The notes under the pieces were generated by a model. The model was given only the letters and a program-made list of their open reading frames with translations. It was not told the origin of the DNA and ran no database searches. Shown here in pieces: positions 27,338-36,435 of a DNA stretch of 64,000 bases. The translations under genes were made by a program, and so were the position numbers. The stretch's first letter is position 1. Each line of letters begins with the position of its first letter. The DNA comes from ZC4RG20 sp963782445 (GTDB taxonomy: Bacteria > Pseudomonadota > Gammaproteobacteria > Steroidobacterales > Rariloculaceae), in the NCBI GenBank assembly GCA_963782445.1, contig CAWAJM010000001.1:1674001-1738000 (forward strand). The letters run 5' to 3'.

Positions 27338-28153
27338 ATGGAGGGTGTATTGGCACTGACGTTCGGCGAAGAATTCAGAATCTGCGCAACGCCGAGTCCG
27401 GAACTGCTGCGCAAGCTTGCCTACCTCGCCCGGCAGGACAATGACTCGGTCCTGACCGGCGCTCTCAGATCCACCGAAAATTTCGGTTCCTCTTCGCAAA
27501 AGGCGGATCAAGACCGCTTCGCTGCCTTTGCCCAGCTTGTCGCCAGCGAAGAACTGCATCGCCAGCAGCAGATGCAAGAACTTTCCGCGCGTCTTGAGGT
27601 TCTGGACAGTCAAAGCCAGCAGGCCGTGCTTGAGACGCAGAAGCGCCTTGAGGAAATCCGGCGCAATGCAAACCGCACCACCGATGGTCGCATCGTATTC
27701 GAAGACAAGGACGGCGCGATTCGCGACGAAGAGGGCACGCAAGTTAGCGTCGACAATGTCGACCTGGCGCAGTGGAACGCGGATGCCCCGACCTATGAGA
27801 CGTTCCGCGATGCCAGGGAGCGCCATGAGGACGCCAAAACCTTCCGGCGCGCAGTGCTCGAAGCACGCGAGAAGCTTGAGAACGATCCTGAGGAGATCGA
27901 TCTTGACCGCCTCGAAGCGCGAATTTCAGAACTGGAGGCCGGTCACCTTTTGCCGGCCGGGGATGCGCCTGCCGGCGCAAACACCCGGCCCACATCGGCT
28001 GCAAAGACCTATGATGAGACTGCCGGCCAGGACGGCTCGGCCACGTCCCTGCGGCGTCCTTTTGCCGGTGCCGTAGACGACGGAACGGCGACTGTCCCGG
28101 GCGATGCGCCCGATGTTGCGCGGCCCAGCGCCGCGCCACTCACGCCCGGCTAG
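27338..28153 (+). CDS. Coiled-coil protein, unknown function
   Basis: 271 residues from ATG 27338 (MEGVLALTFGEEF). Residues about 60-110 are highly charged and helical with Gln and Leu repeats (EELHRQQQMQELSARLEVL), a probable coiled coil. Further helices lie near 150-195, and the last 75 residues are a low-complexity Ala/Pro/Gly/Thr tail, likely disordered. No enzyme motif or signal peptide. It lies 126 bases after valS on the same strand. Confidence 0.65.
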   Translation: MEGVLALTFGEEFRICATPSPELLRKLAYLARQDNDSVLTGALRSTENFGSSSQKADQDRFAAFAQLVASEELHRQQQMQELSARLEVLDSQSQQAVLETQKRLEEIRRNANRTTDGRIVFEDKDGAIRDEEGTQVSVDNVDLAQWNADAPTYETFRDARERHEDAKTFRRAVLEAREKLENDPEEIDLDRLEARISELEAGHLLPAGDAPAGANTRPTSAAKTYDETAGQDGSATSLRRPFAGAVDDGTATVPGDAPDVARPSAAPLTPG

Positions 28154-28162
28154 TCCCAGGCG

Positions 28163-28504
28163 CTATTTCCCGCAGACCTGTTCGATCATAGCGTAGAGAA
28201 CAGGTTGCGCCTCGCGGCTCTTGTAACGCGACAGCGCCGCCACGGTTTGCTCAACGCCGTTCTTCTTGTAGTACCAGTTCGTGATGCAGGTCGAACGGTC
28301 CCGGTTCCCCTGCGCATGGGAGAGGAAGGCTGCCATCTCGATGCTTCCGGCGATATAGCCGCCGCTTTCATCCGCGCTCATCTTGTCGACGACATCCTTA
28401 CCGGTCAGGGATAAAGCTTGCCTTGATGGAAACAGAGAGAACACCACTGCCGCTGCAACAATGGCAATCCCGGCGAAGCCGACACGTCGCATATCGAATT
28501 TCAT
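28163..28504 (-). CDS. Exported small protein, unknown
   Basis: 113 residues from ATG 28504. A signal peptide is clear: MKFDMRRVGFAGIAIVAAAVVFSLF with a cut probably after SRQALS. The mature part (about 80 residues) has GYIAGSIEMAAFLSHAQGN, a CITNWYY segment and a C-terminal Cys, so a single disulphide is possible. It resembles Rap1a/Tai-type immunity proteins in size and in the YIAG and C-W patterns, a weak impression only. Single gene. Confidence 0.65.
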   Translation of the reverse strand: MKFDMRRVGFAGIAIVAAAVVFSLFPSRQALSLTGKDVVDKMSADESGGYIAGSIEMAAFLSHAQGNRDRSTCITNWYYKKNGVEQTVAALSRYKSREAQPVLYAMIEQVCGK

Positions 28505-28768
28505 TTCTTCATCACCATTTTCGCTGAAGACAAAAAGGAGCCTTTTTGTCAACGTCGGCGTGGACTCTTTCGGCGAGATTCCGTAAGCTGGATTCGCGCT
28601 TCCGGCTTCACCTGACAGTGTGTTTCTCGGTGGCGTAACCTTCCTTTCCGCGTCTGCCGAAAGGGCTCCCTTTTGTCACCCTTGCCGGCCAGGCGCGGAG
28701 CCGCTCCCGCGGCGCAATTCCGTTAACCCCTAGAAAAGCCCGCCGCAGGGAGGCGGCAGAGCTATGCC

Positions 28769-29359
28769 ATGAGGATGGCCTGTATCGGCTACGCGCGCGT
28801 ATCGACAGAGGAACAGAATCTCGCCTTGCAGCTCGATGCACTCAAAGCGGCAGGGTGTGACCGGATTTACCGGGATGAAGGCGTGTCCGCGGTGGCGCGT
28901 GAGCGGCCTGCCTTCGAGGCGGCGCTCGCGGTGCTGGGCGAGGGCGATACGCTTGTGATCTGGAAGATGGACAGGGCCTTCCGCTGTCTTCTCGATGCGT
29001 TGCTCGTGCTGGACCAGGTGGAGCGGCGCGGTGCGAAGATCCGCTCACTGACCGAGAGCATCGACACGGCAACGCCGATGGGCCGCTTCGCCTACCAGAT
29101 CACCAATGCCTTCGCGGAGCTCGAGCGCGCGCAGATCATTGAACGCACAAAAGCCGGGATGGAAGCGGCGCGGCGGCGCAGCGTCCGGCTCGGTAGGCCG
29201 CGTAAACTCTCCAACAAGCAGATCGAGCAGGCTCGCGCCGCGCTCGCCTCGGGGCGCGAAATCGCCGAGGTCGCCGCGGATTACGGCGTTGCCGTGCGCA
29301 CGATCTCACGCGCCGTGGCCGGCGGTGCGGCAGCCCTGGCCGTGAACGAGATCGACTGA
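28769..29359 (+). CDS. Small serine resolvase/invertase
   Basis: 196 residues, full length for the Tn3-type resolvase family. The catalytic domain starts MACIGYARVSTEEQN, with the Ser of the YARVS motif as nucleophile, followed by WKMDRAFR and ESIDTATPMGR. The C-terminal helix-turn-helix (about 140-185) reads RLGRPRKLSNKQIEQ and EVAADYGVAVRTISRAV. Such enzymes resolve dimers or invert DNA. A short protein of 61 residues follows 1 base later. No transposase is nearby, so the role may be multimer resolution of the circular element. Confidence 0.92.
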   Translation: MRMACIGYARVSTEEQNLALQLDALKAAGCDRIYRDEGVSAVARERPAFEAALAVLGEGDTLVIWKMDRAFRCLLDALLVLDQVERRGAKIRSLTESIDTATPMGRFAYQITNAFAELERAQIIERTKAGMEAARRRSVRLGRPRKLSNKQIEQARAALASGREIAEVAADYGVAVRTISRAVAGGAAALAVNEID

Positions 29360-29360
29360 C

Positions 29361-29546
29361 ATGTCATCACGTCCGAATAGCCCTATAGACGCCGCGTTTG
29401 TTTCAGACTTGCTGAAGCTCGCTGAACTTCTGCTCCGGTTGGAACGCCATGAAGCGCGGGCGCAGCCGCGCGGGGATTTCGATGCCGCTGCGTTCGCCGC
29501 CGCCGTGGCGAAGCTGAGCGGGCAGGGGCCGCCGACGACTCATTAA
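29361..29546 (+). CDS. Short protein downstream of the resolvase
   Basis: 61 residues, starting 1 base after the resolvase stop, so probably co-translated. Leu- and Ala-rich helix (FVSDLLKLAELLLRLERHEA) then a Gly/Pro/Ala tail. No recognised domain. Confidence 0.5.
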   Translation: MSSRPNSPIDAAFVSDLLKLAELLLRLERHEARAQPRGDFDAAAFAAAVAKLSGQGPPTTH

Positions 29547-29701
29547 CCGAATTTGCGGCTTTGTCTTCACGCGGACGGTCAGCAACACTATGACAGGAGC
29601 CTCTGTTACACCGTTTCGGGTTTTTCGCCGCGTGCTGCTGTTTTCGCTTGTTCATACCCTTGCGCAGCCTCTACAGTTCGGGAACCGGGAGATGCCAGGG
29701 C

Positions 29702-31852
29702 GTGACAACACCGCAATCCAAACTACGGGAGAGTATTGTCAAAGGTGCGATCGAGCACCTCGACTGGACGCGCCTGAAAACCCATCTCGACGAGATCGCT
29801 CCGGATGACGCTTCGGCGGAAGCACTGCTGGGCCATCTACGACGAAGCAGCACGCTGATACTCCGTTACCCCGACAGCAACAGGGAATCGCGGCGCGCCG
29901 CGTTCTTCCAGTCCTTGAGCCGGTATTTCGCTGAAACGTTCGGTGGTACTGCGGCCAGTTCTCTCCAGGAGGAGCTGGCATTGCTCGATAAGGTTGAGCA
30001 CGGCTATCGCGGCATCCTGCAAACGCTCGATGGCTGCGACATCAGCGGGCTGCCGCCGGAGAAGCGGCTGGCGGCATATATCAGCCGTGCGGAGGAGGAA
30101 TTCAGTCTGTTGATGGCTAGGCATGACGAAGCCGCCAAGAGGGCCAAAGAAATCCTCATACCGCAAGGAGTTCTTCTCGCGGGAGAATCCGGAGAGCGGT
30201 TCTCCATGGACCACGGCATCTCCAGTATTGTGGAGAGCTTTGGCATTACGCTGCTGATGGAAGCGCACAAGAACCGCCTTTTCGACGCGCAGGGACACGT
30301 TCTCTTGCCCCCTCTCCCGGCCGCAACGGAGGAAGACCGTTACAAGGCAGGCTCGACGCAGGTGCTTGCCACGTGCTGGCAGCAATGGGAACGCACGGAA
30401 GAGCGGCGGCGCTTCCTTGGCGGGGAATTCGAAGAGCATTCTGCCCCCGATCTCCCGTCGTGGGTGCCGGAGGGCATACGCCATGTCTATATCTACCATC
30501 CGACCAAGATGGAGTTCTTCGATTTCGCGGCCAACGAGCGGCTCAACGAGCGTCTCATCCTGACATACATGGAGATGTCCGTGGAAACGGGCATGGAAGC
30601 CCAGGCCGCCGGCATCGGCGGCGCCGTACCTCTGCTGCCTGCCGCGTTTGTCAGCGCCGAAGAGGCGCATACCGCCGTCGCTCTCTGCGAGATCCTGAAC
30701 TACAGCATTGCCGAAGACACGGCGAGTCCCGGTGGCCTCCGATTCATCGAGTGGCTGAGGGGATATGCCGTCCTCAAGGAGCTCGCTCAGAAGCAGCAGA
30801 GCGCCAGCAACAATACACAGCATGTCTTTTCGATGACGCCCGACGAGCTCCAGAGCGTGCTGACGCGCTGCGGCCTGACGGAGGAGCGGGCGCGAACGTT
30901 CATTGACCTCGTAACCCTCGGCAAATCAGCCAAGGATCTTTTCGACTGCCCGCTCGTCAAGACGGCTGAAGGAGCCCTGATGGTTTTCGGTTTCGCCCTG
31001 TACTCAGCCAACCTTGCCCGAATCATCTTCTCATCGATCGCGGGCACCGGCGAGCCGCTTTCGCGCAAGGGCAAAGCATTCGAGCGGGAAACGATGTCCT
31101 TTCTGAAGGAGCAAGGTCTGCGTGCCGAGTCCTTCACCGTGCACCGGGAAGGGGAGGAATTCGAGTATGACGTAACGCTCCTGTGGAACCATTATCTGTT
31201 CGTGTTTGAATGCAAGAACCGCGGCCTTTCCAATAATCATCCCATTCAGGCCTACTATTTCGAGTTGGAGCGGCGTTCCAGCGCAAAGCAGGTAAACCGC
31301 CTGGTTGATGCGCTCGCCGCCAACCCTGACATCCTGCGCGAACGATTTGATGTCGAGCCCGCCGACATCGAGATCGTGCCGTGTGTTCTTCATGCACTGC
31401 CGTATTCAAGGGTCGGGAAAGTCGATGGCGTCTATTTCACCGACGCATCGGCCCTGCGAAGGTTTTTCCAGGAACGGTACTTCCATGTTCGCGCCCCGCA
31501 CCAAATTGACGAGAACGTGCGGCTCCTGCACAGGGCGACGGTGCGCTCTGCCTGGACGGGAGACCAGCCGGCGCCCGAAGACCTTATCGGCCAGCTCGAG
31601 CACCCGTTTCAGCTCGAACTCATTATGGCCCATACGACGTTGACATCCTTAGCTGTACCGCTCGGGCCGCAAACGGCGTTCGCGGCTGAAGAGCTGGTGA
31701 GGACGCCAATGACGGTCGAATCCTACGCGGAATTTGCCGGGGTCTCCGCGCAGGGAATCCGCAATGACTTAAAAGCGGTGTCAGACCAGGTCCGCCAGCT
31801 CAAAAGAAAGGCATCGCGGCGCCGCAAAGGAAAGGGAAAGCGACGCAGGTGA
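29702..31852 (+). CDS. Large protein with PD-(D/E)XK-like nuclease segment, candidate defence gene
   Basis: 716 residues from a GTG at 29702 (an earlier in-frame start at 29648 is possible). The N-terminal 450 residues are a helical region with no motif I recognise. From about 455 comes a nuclease-like arrangement: GKAFERE (Glu), FEYDVTLLW (Asp, about 489) and LFVFECKNRG (Glu-Cys-Lys, about 502-504), the PD-(D/E)XK order. A C-terminal helix-turn-helix-like part (SYAEFAGVSAQGIRNDLKAV) and a very basic tail (SRRRKGKGKRRR) suggest DNA or RNA binding. Single-gene unit of the kind often found in defence islands. Family not identified. Confidence 0.72.
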   Translation: MTTPQSKLRESIVKGAIEHLDWTRLKTHLDEIAPDDASAEALLGHLRRSSTLILRYPDSNRESRRAAFFQSLSRYFAETFGGTAASSLQEELALLDKVEHGYRGILQTLDGCDISGLPPEKRLAAYISRAEEEFSLLMARHDEAAKRAKEILIPQGVLLAGESGERFSMDHGISSIVESFGITLLMEAHKNRLFDAQGHVLLPPLPAATEEDRYKAGSTQVLATCWQQWERTEERRRFLGGEFEEHSAPDLPSWVPEGIRHVYIYHPTKMEFFDFAANERLNERLILTYMEMSVETGMEAQAAGIGGAVPLLPAAFVSAEEAHTAVALCEILNYSIAEDTASPGGLRFIEWLRGYAVLKELAQKQQSASNNTQHVFSMTPDELQSVLTRCGLTEERARTFIDLVTLGKSAKDLFDCPLVKTAEGALMVFGFALYSANLARIIFSSIAGTGEPLSRKGKAFERETMSFLKEQGLRAESFTVHREGEEFEYDVTLLWNHYLFVFECKNRGLSNNHPIQAYYFELERRSSAKQVNRLVDALAANPDILRERFDVEPADIEIVPCVLHALPYSRVGKVDGVYFTDASALRRFFQERYFHVRAPHQIDENVRLLHRATVRSAWTGDQPAPEDLIGQLEHPFQLELIMAHTTLTSLAVPLGPQTAFAAEELVRTPMTVESYAEFAGVSAQGIRNDLKAVSDQVRQLKRKASRRRKGKGKRRR

Positions 31853-31856
31853 TTGC

Positions 31857-32002
31857 GCCTAGGTGCGGGCGCGCGGCCGACCTCGAATTCAGCGACCTCG
31901 CCGGTAATGCCGAGCGGCTGGCCGGTCAGCACGGGGTAGCGCTGCGCCGCCCTTTTTCGCCCGGCCCAGCACTTTCCTGATTTCATCCCTCTTCTCGTCC
32001 AT
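31857..32002 (-). pseudogene. Remnant of a DUF6998-like gene
   Basis: Reading from ATG 32002: MDEKRDEIRKVLGRAK, then, in the next frame, RAAQRYPVLTGQPLGITGEVAEFEVGR. Together they match the start of a small family with the LTGxPLGITGEIAEYEAAR signature. The frame changes in the A/T run at 31953-31957, where one base fewer restores it, and the gene stops being recognisable after about 48 codons. A decayed fragment. Confidence 0.55.
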
Positions 32003-32019
32003 CGGTTCCCCGTTTCCGC

Positions 32020-33402
32020 TTACAGGCCGGGCACGATGAATTGCGGCAGCATGGCGCTGACCCATTCCGGCGAGGCGTTGAAGCGCGGGTCGAACAGCCG
32101 GTGCACCGGGGCGTAAAGGCTGCTCACCACAGCCGGCAGGTTTCCGATTACTTCAGCCTGCGTGAAACACAAGGCAACCCCTCTCTCGTCGGCTTCGCAG
32201 CGGTGCGGACGCCAGCCGTATCGTTCGCGGTTGCCTGCCGCCAGCGTTCTGCCCCTGAGACCCTTCCACTGAATGTCGAAGCAAATCTCTTCGACCTCTT
32301 CCCATTCTTCTGAAAAGGCGCGCGCATGCCTAGCGAGTTCCGTAACGTCACGCACGTGCAGCCACGGATCAAACCACTTCGCGTCTTCCCCCAATTCTTC
32401 GTGGACACGCCGGTCCTCCCGAAAATCCCTGATGAGACTTACACGCCCGTCCAGCGCGATCCGCCAGAAGTCGATGCTTCCCGTTTCACTCTTCTCGGCC
32501 ATGCTGGTCTGCAGGAATTCGGTCTGGCCATCATCGACACCAGCGTCCGTCATAAAGCGCGGCATAATCTCTGCGCGCGTGAACGGGTAGAACATGCTCC
32601 AGCCGTAGCGCACCGTGTCGCGGGTGGCCGCCTGCGCTTTCTCGAGGATCTCGAAGGCGCGATCGGCCGGAAGAACCGCGCCGCGGCGGGTCCGAATCAT
32701 GTATGAGAACTGCAGAAAGTTTTCCACAACGGGGAAGCGCCGTTCGAGTTCCATGCCGGCAACTTCCTTCAGGAAAGCCTTCTGCGTTGCCCGATGCCAT
32801 TCGGCGAGTTTTTCCCGCTCCGCCGTTTCGCCGCGCTGCGCGCCTGCGCCGCCCGAGACGATTGCCGCAAACATCTCGATCAGTTCGTCTCGGCGCGACA
32901 GCACACAGCGCTGGATCAGTTTGTCCCATTGCTCCGGGGTCGTAACCGGGACGCTCTCCGGCTTCGGCGTCCGGATGTAAACCTGCCCTGATCGGATGCC
33001 TTGCGGCTGGCCTTTCTCATCATGGGGGCCGTCCGCCCTTGCGCTCACAGGACTTGGGCCGTGCGCGGGAATCCAGACGACCGGGTGTTCGACGCCTTCG
33101 CAGCTTTCAAACTGCACGTCGCACTGGAACTTGGGCCGGAGATAGCGATCAATGATCCCGGCCAGCACGTCGTGGCTGTAAAACTTGCGCACATCTTCTT
33201 TGACCGCGCATCTTGTGCCGTCATCGTTGAACCCGAATACCAGGTAGCCGCCGCCGTAGTTGGCGATTGCCGCGAGGTGCCTTGCGATGCCCGCACGCGC
33301 GGCCTTGTCGGTCAGATCAATCCAGGACTTTAGTTCCAGCCATTCGCGCTCAGCGGGCTTTCCGACAAGGTCCTGTAGCTCTGTGATCTGTTGCGTGAAC
33401 AT
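32020..33402 (-). CDS. Schlafen/AlbA_2-domain protein
   Basis: 460 residues. The first 150 residues fit the AlbA_2 (Schlafen-like, divergent AAA_4) domain: EREWLELKSWID, a helix, then HLAAIANYGGGYLVFGFNDDG and later SGQVYIRTP. The remainder is helical with no motif I know. AlbA_2 proteins bind nucleic acids or nucleotides and recur in defence islands as regulators or effectors. Transcribed alone, leftwards. Function uncertain. Confidence 0.75.
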   Translation of the reverse strand: MFTQQITELQDLVGKPAEREWLELKSWIDLTDKAARAGIARHLAAIANYGGGYLVFGFNDDGTRCAVKEDVRKFYSHDVLAGIIDRYLRPKFQCDVQFESCEGVEHPVVWIPAHGPSPVSARADGPHDEKGQPQGIRSGQVYIRTPKPESVPVTTPEQWDKLIQRCVLSRRDELIEMFAAIVSGGAGAQRGETAEREKLAEWHRATQKAFLKEVAGMELERRFPVVENFLQFSYMIRTRRGAVLPADRAFEILEKAQAATRDTVRYGWSMFYPFTRAEIMPRFMTDAGVDDGQTEFLQTSMAEKSETGSIDFWRIALDGRVSLIRDFREDRRVHEELGEDAKWFDPWLHVRDVTELARHARAFSEEWEEVEEICFDIQWKGLRGRTLAAGNRERYGWRPHRCEADERGVALCFTQAEVIGNLPAVVSSLYAPVHRLFDPRFNASPEWVSAMLPQFIVPGL

Positions 33403-33434
33403 GGCCCGTAATCATTCCTCCGCGGTCGCGGGGC

Positions 33435-33836
33435 CTAAACCGCGCCATAGGTAATATCGATCTCATAGGAAGCCTTCAGCATGCAGGCGTGCTTGTTGAT
33501 GCGCTCGCGATCCTGCCATCCTGAGCAAGCCGCTTCGCCTGATGCCTTGCTTTGCCGTTGCCGCACGGCCACGGCCACAGCGCCGCCGAAGTCAAAGCCA
33601 CCGAGAACGCATTCCCGGAACGGGCACCTGATTTCGAAGAACGCTTTCATCCCAGGCGAATAGGTCCGCGTCTGGGGTTCAGGGTCGCACTGTCCGTCGG
33701 CGTCCTTGAATCGTACGGCGATCCTGATGCTGCGCACGCCCGGATATTCCGCCGCGATTGTTTGCGCATAGCTTTCGCGCTCGTACCGCCGCAGTTCATG
33801 CGCCTCGGCGGCATCCGGCCGCTTCTTCCGCGCCAT
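33435..33836 (-). CDS. Small unknown protein with several cysteines
   Basis: 133 residues, basic start MARKKRPDAAEAHELRRYERE. Strand-rich middle (SIRIAVRFKDADGQCDPEPQTRTY) with an FEIRCPFRECVLGGFDF segment holding a CxxxxC pair, and a C-terminal KASYEIDITYG strand. No signal peptide. It lies 32 bases upstream of the AlbA_2 gene on the same strand, so they may be co-transcribed. Confidence 0.6.
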   Translation of the reverse strand: MARKKRPDAAEAHELRRYERESYAQTIAAEYPGVRSIRIAVRFKDADGQCDPEPQTRTYSPGMKAFFEIRCPFRECVLGGFDFGGAVAVAVRQRQSKASGEAACSGWQDRERINKHACMLKASYEIDITYGAV

Positions 33837-33991
33837 CCGGCTGCTCCCTTTCTGTATCGTCCGGACGAGGATTAGGCCCGCGCGGCGGCGATGTCAATGG
33901 CGAAGTCGCCCCGTGCTTACCTCGTTCGCCGGCCCTTCCGGCATCAGCGCACCGCGAAACCGGGCGCAGTACCCTGCCGCAACAGCTTTCC

Positions 33992-34924
33992 TCAGAATGT
34001 CCGCGTGAAGAACAGAATCGCCCCCCAGCGTGACTTTGTTTCAAAGCTTATTGACGTTTCGCCCGGTGGGAGCGGCTGGCCCTTTTCAAAGCCATCGGCA
34101 AGTGAATTCACATCTGAATCGAGCATCGCTCCGAAGCCTATCGAGAAGCCGTCGGACTTGTCTTCCTGATCACCTTTCCATCCGATCATGCCGCCGAGCG
34201 CGAAGGCGGATATCAGCTTGTCGTCCTTGGCGACAATCCCGAAGAACGGGCCGAAGCCGCGCTCGCCCGCATTGCACTTCTCGGATTTGCACCAGCCGTA
34301 ATAGTGGCTTTCCAGAATGACACGCGGCTCCTGCGACTCGTCACTGGTCGCGCGCACGCTGCCATCAGCGCCGATTTCGGCAGCCGAAATACGGTCGCCG
34401 CTTGAAAAGGAAGCGCCGATTCCAACGCCAAACGATAGCCCCATGAAGTCCTTTTCCGCCTTTGCCGCGCCTTCGTCTTCGTCCAACGTCGTAAGCAAGG
34501 GCTGAAACATTGCGCTGCTCACCGCGGCCTGGCCGGGTTCCAGCGCAATCAGCTGCGAACGTGCGTTCTCAACGCAGTCGCGGTAAGTACGAATAGCGGC
34601 GTATCTTTCGCGCGCCGGCTTTGCCGTCTTTGGCTCGTTACGTATCTGAAGAGCCTTGTTGCATTGATCCAGATATCTCTGGCTGGGCGAGAGGGTTTCC
34701 GGGGTGCCGAGGAGCTGGCCGGGCTGCAAACTCGCATCCAGCGCTCTGGACCAAATGGACCCATCGAGAATGCTGGCCAGGTGTTCCGGGCTGCTTTCGC
34801 TCAGCCCGTAGAGCTCGATCGGGATTGGCCGCGCCGCAGCACCCTGCGCAAATGATAACCGGCAAAAACATGCAGCAATCGAGAGCGAGATAACGACAGA
34901 CATTACCCTGCGAAGAGAGGACAT
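33992..34924 (-). CDS. Exported, possibly outer-membrane protein, unknown
   Basis: 310 residues from ATG 34924, 8 bases after GGAGGG (34933-34938). Signal peptide MSSLRRVMSVVISLSIAACF with cleavage likely after LSFA. A helical domain follows (about 30-140, with CNKALQIR and YRDCVENAR, a Cys pair), then a strand-rich half (about 150-310) with Gly and aromatic alternation ending WGAILFFTRTF, a terminal Phe as in beta-barrel proteins. A small barrel or surface anchored protein is plausible. No homologue recognised. Confidence 0.7.
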   Translation of the reverse strand: MSSLRRVMSVVISLSIAACFCRLSFAQGAAARPIPIELYGLSESSPEHLASILDGSIWSRALDASLQPGQLLGTPETLSPSQRYLDQCNKALQIRNEPKTAKPARERYAAIRTYRDCVENARSQLIALEPGQAAVSSAMFQPLLTTLDEDEGAAKAEKDFMGLSFGVGIGASFSSGDRISAAEIGADGSVRATSDESQEPRVILESHYYGWCKSEKCNAGERGFGPFFGIVAKDDKLISAFALGGMIGWKGDQEDKSDGFSIGFGAMLDSDVNSLADGFEKGQPLPPGETSISFETKSRWGAILFFTRTF

Positions 34925-35157
34925 CGGCATATCCCTCCAGTATTCCGGTCGGCACTTGCGCCAACGAACCAAGTGAAACCGCGCAACCCCGAATACGGCC
35001 GCGCCAAAGATCTTTCGGAAATCGCAATATGTGCGTGCAATGCAACTTATACTGCATTGTGGCTCCGGCAGCAACGGGCCCGAGCCGGCCCCGCTGGCGC
35101 CTACCGCTTTTGTTTAGTTCAATAATGATCCGGGCGGCAATCCCGATACCGGCATCG

Positions 35158-35712
35158 ATGATTTTGTGGACGATTCAGCCAGAGGCTGCCGTCAGGCAGA
35201 TGGAACGAACGGGCATGTTGCGCGGCGACGGGCGGCGTGTCTGGCCGGAATTCCGGTACGTTTGCCGCTGGATGAACGGGCAGATGCGGCAAAGGCTCGG
35301 GCCGCCGCCTTCGCGCGGCAGCCGTTTCCCGGTCTGGGCATGGAAGCGCTTCAGCGCGGACTCGCCGCGGCCTGATCTGCGCCTCAGGGCGCAGCTCCCG
35401 ACAGGAACGTACGGCGCGCGGCTTGAAATCGACGTGCCTGACGAGCGCGTCCTGCTCTCGAGGTTTGATGGATGGATGCGCGTGTATTACGGTGATTTCG
35501 TGTCTGACGGCCCGCGCGAAGAAGAGGAGGTGGAAAAGCAGCAAGTCTGGCGCGACCGGGCGCGGGTCGAGCGAAGCTGGGAGCGCATCTTCGAACTCGA
35601 ACGGGGCGATCCGGCATGGTACGGCGACCCTTCCACGCGCAGCATACAGGCAACGCTCTGGTATGTGCGTCTTGGTGAAGTACGCAAGATGACCTGGTTT
35701 ACGGCGCGCTAG
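35158..35712 (+). CDS. DUF3841-like protein
   Basis: 184 residues from ATG 35158 (MILWTIQPEAAVRQME); in-frame ATG at 35125 is an alternative. The opening LWTIQ, then YVCRWMNGQMRQRLG, PVWAWKR and a later LEIDVPDERVLLSRFDGW fit the DUF3841 family, small proteins of unknown function seen in diverse bacteria and phages. Ends in the loop of its own terminator. Single gene. Confidence 0.65.
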   Translation: MILWTIQPEAAVRQMERTGMLRGDGRRVWPEFRYVCRWMNGQMRQRLGPPPSRGSRFPVWAWKRFSADSPRPDLRLRAQLPTGTYGARLEIDVPDERVLLSRFDGWMRVYYGDFVSDGPREEEEVEKQQVWRDRARVERSWERIFELERGDPAWYGDPSTRSIQATLWYVRLGEVRKMTWFTAR

Positions 35713-35730
35713 GCGCGCCTTTGTTTCTTT
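35703..35730 (+). terminator. Terminator overlapping the stop of the DUF3841-like gene
   Basis: Perfect 7-bp stem GGCGCGC / GCGCGCC whose 3-base loop is the TAG stop codon, followed by TTTGTTTCTTT. Confidence 0.65.
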
Positions 35731-36052
35731 GGGGGGGAAAGCCTTCCCCCTAGGCTCAACTCTCGCTTCGCGGATTTTCGCCATACCCCCTTCTGCGGGA
35801 GTCCACCCCGCAACGCCCCGGATCACGGACGCCGGCTATACCGGCGGCGTTGTCCGTTCTGCTTGGGGGCGCCGCCCCCCAGCGCGCGCGAGCGAAAACG
35901 AAGGGCCGCAAAGATCGTTGCTTTTCCGGCTTTCCGCCCTTCATTCGAAGGGGCGGAAGCCTTCCGGAAAAGCCAGACGATCTTGCGTCGTTTTCGCTTT
36001 GCGCTTGCACCCCCCGTTCTCGGCGAAGGCCAGGGGGTCATGTCTGACCCCC
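35731..36052 (+). ncRNA. Strongly folded non-coding region, candidate structured leader RNA
   Basis: No credible gene in 399 bases, but a run of hairpins: GGGGGAA/TTCCCCC (35733-35750), a stem at 35825-35857, GGGGGC/GCCCCC (35865-35879), one long extended hairpin from about 35885 to 36004 (AGCGAAAACGA at 35891-35901 pairs with TCGTTTTCGCT at 35988-35998, with AAGATCGT/ACGATCTT and CTTTTCCGG/CCGGAAAAG nested inside), and GGGGGTCA/TGACCCCC (36033-36052). It directly precedes a three-gene operon. Direction is assumed from those genes. Confidence 0.5.
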
Positions 36053-36111
36053 ATTTCTATTTCTTTTGGGGGCCAAGGACGACACCGCGTATCAAGGAAA
36101 GGAAATACACG

Positions 36112-36360
36112 ATGACCACTGCCGAACTACTCTGGAAACAACGCGTCCATGACCATCTGGTCGGCAGACGCATCACCGCTATCCGCTATATGAGCGGCAG
36201 TGAAGCCGATGAATGCGGCTGGATGCGCCGCCCCGTCGTATTGCAATTCGACGACGGGCACTACCTCTTTCCCATGCAGGACGACGAAGGCAATGACGGC
36301 GGCGCGCTTGCCACCAGCTATGACGATCTTCCCACGGTGCCCGTCATGCCAGGCCGGTGA
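36112..36360 (+). CDS. Small conserved protein of mobile elements
   Basis: 82 residues, ATG after AAGGAAAGGAAATACACG. Sequence pattern GRRITAIRYMSGSEADECGW, RPVVLQFDDGHYLFPMQDDEGNDGG and LPTVPVM matches a small soluble family I recall from many bacteria and elements, of unknown role. First gene of a three-gene set behind the folded leader. Confidence 0.75.
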   Translation: MTTAELLWKQRVHDHLVGRRITAIRYMSGSEADECGWMRRPVVLQFDDGHYLFPMQDDEGNDGGALATSYDDLPTVPVMPGR

Positions 36361-36435
36361 TTGCAGCACAGAGCGGCGTTTTGCGCGCCGCTCCCCGGTG
36401 CAATCGCGCGCCAGCAAGAAGAAGGAAAAGAAGTA

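Noticed and set aside
28553..28768. Possible res site for the small resolvase
   Set aside because: The 216 bases upstream lack a convincing set of paired inverted subsites, so no site is called.
35756..36041. Several frames on both strands across the folded region before 36112
   Set aside because: All are Arg/Pro/Gly-rich products of GC-rich palindromes and none has a start signal or family resemblance.
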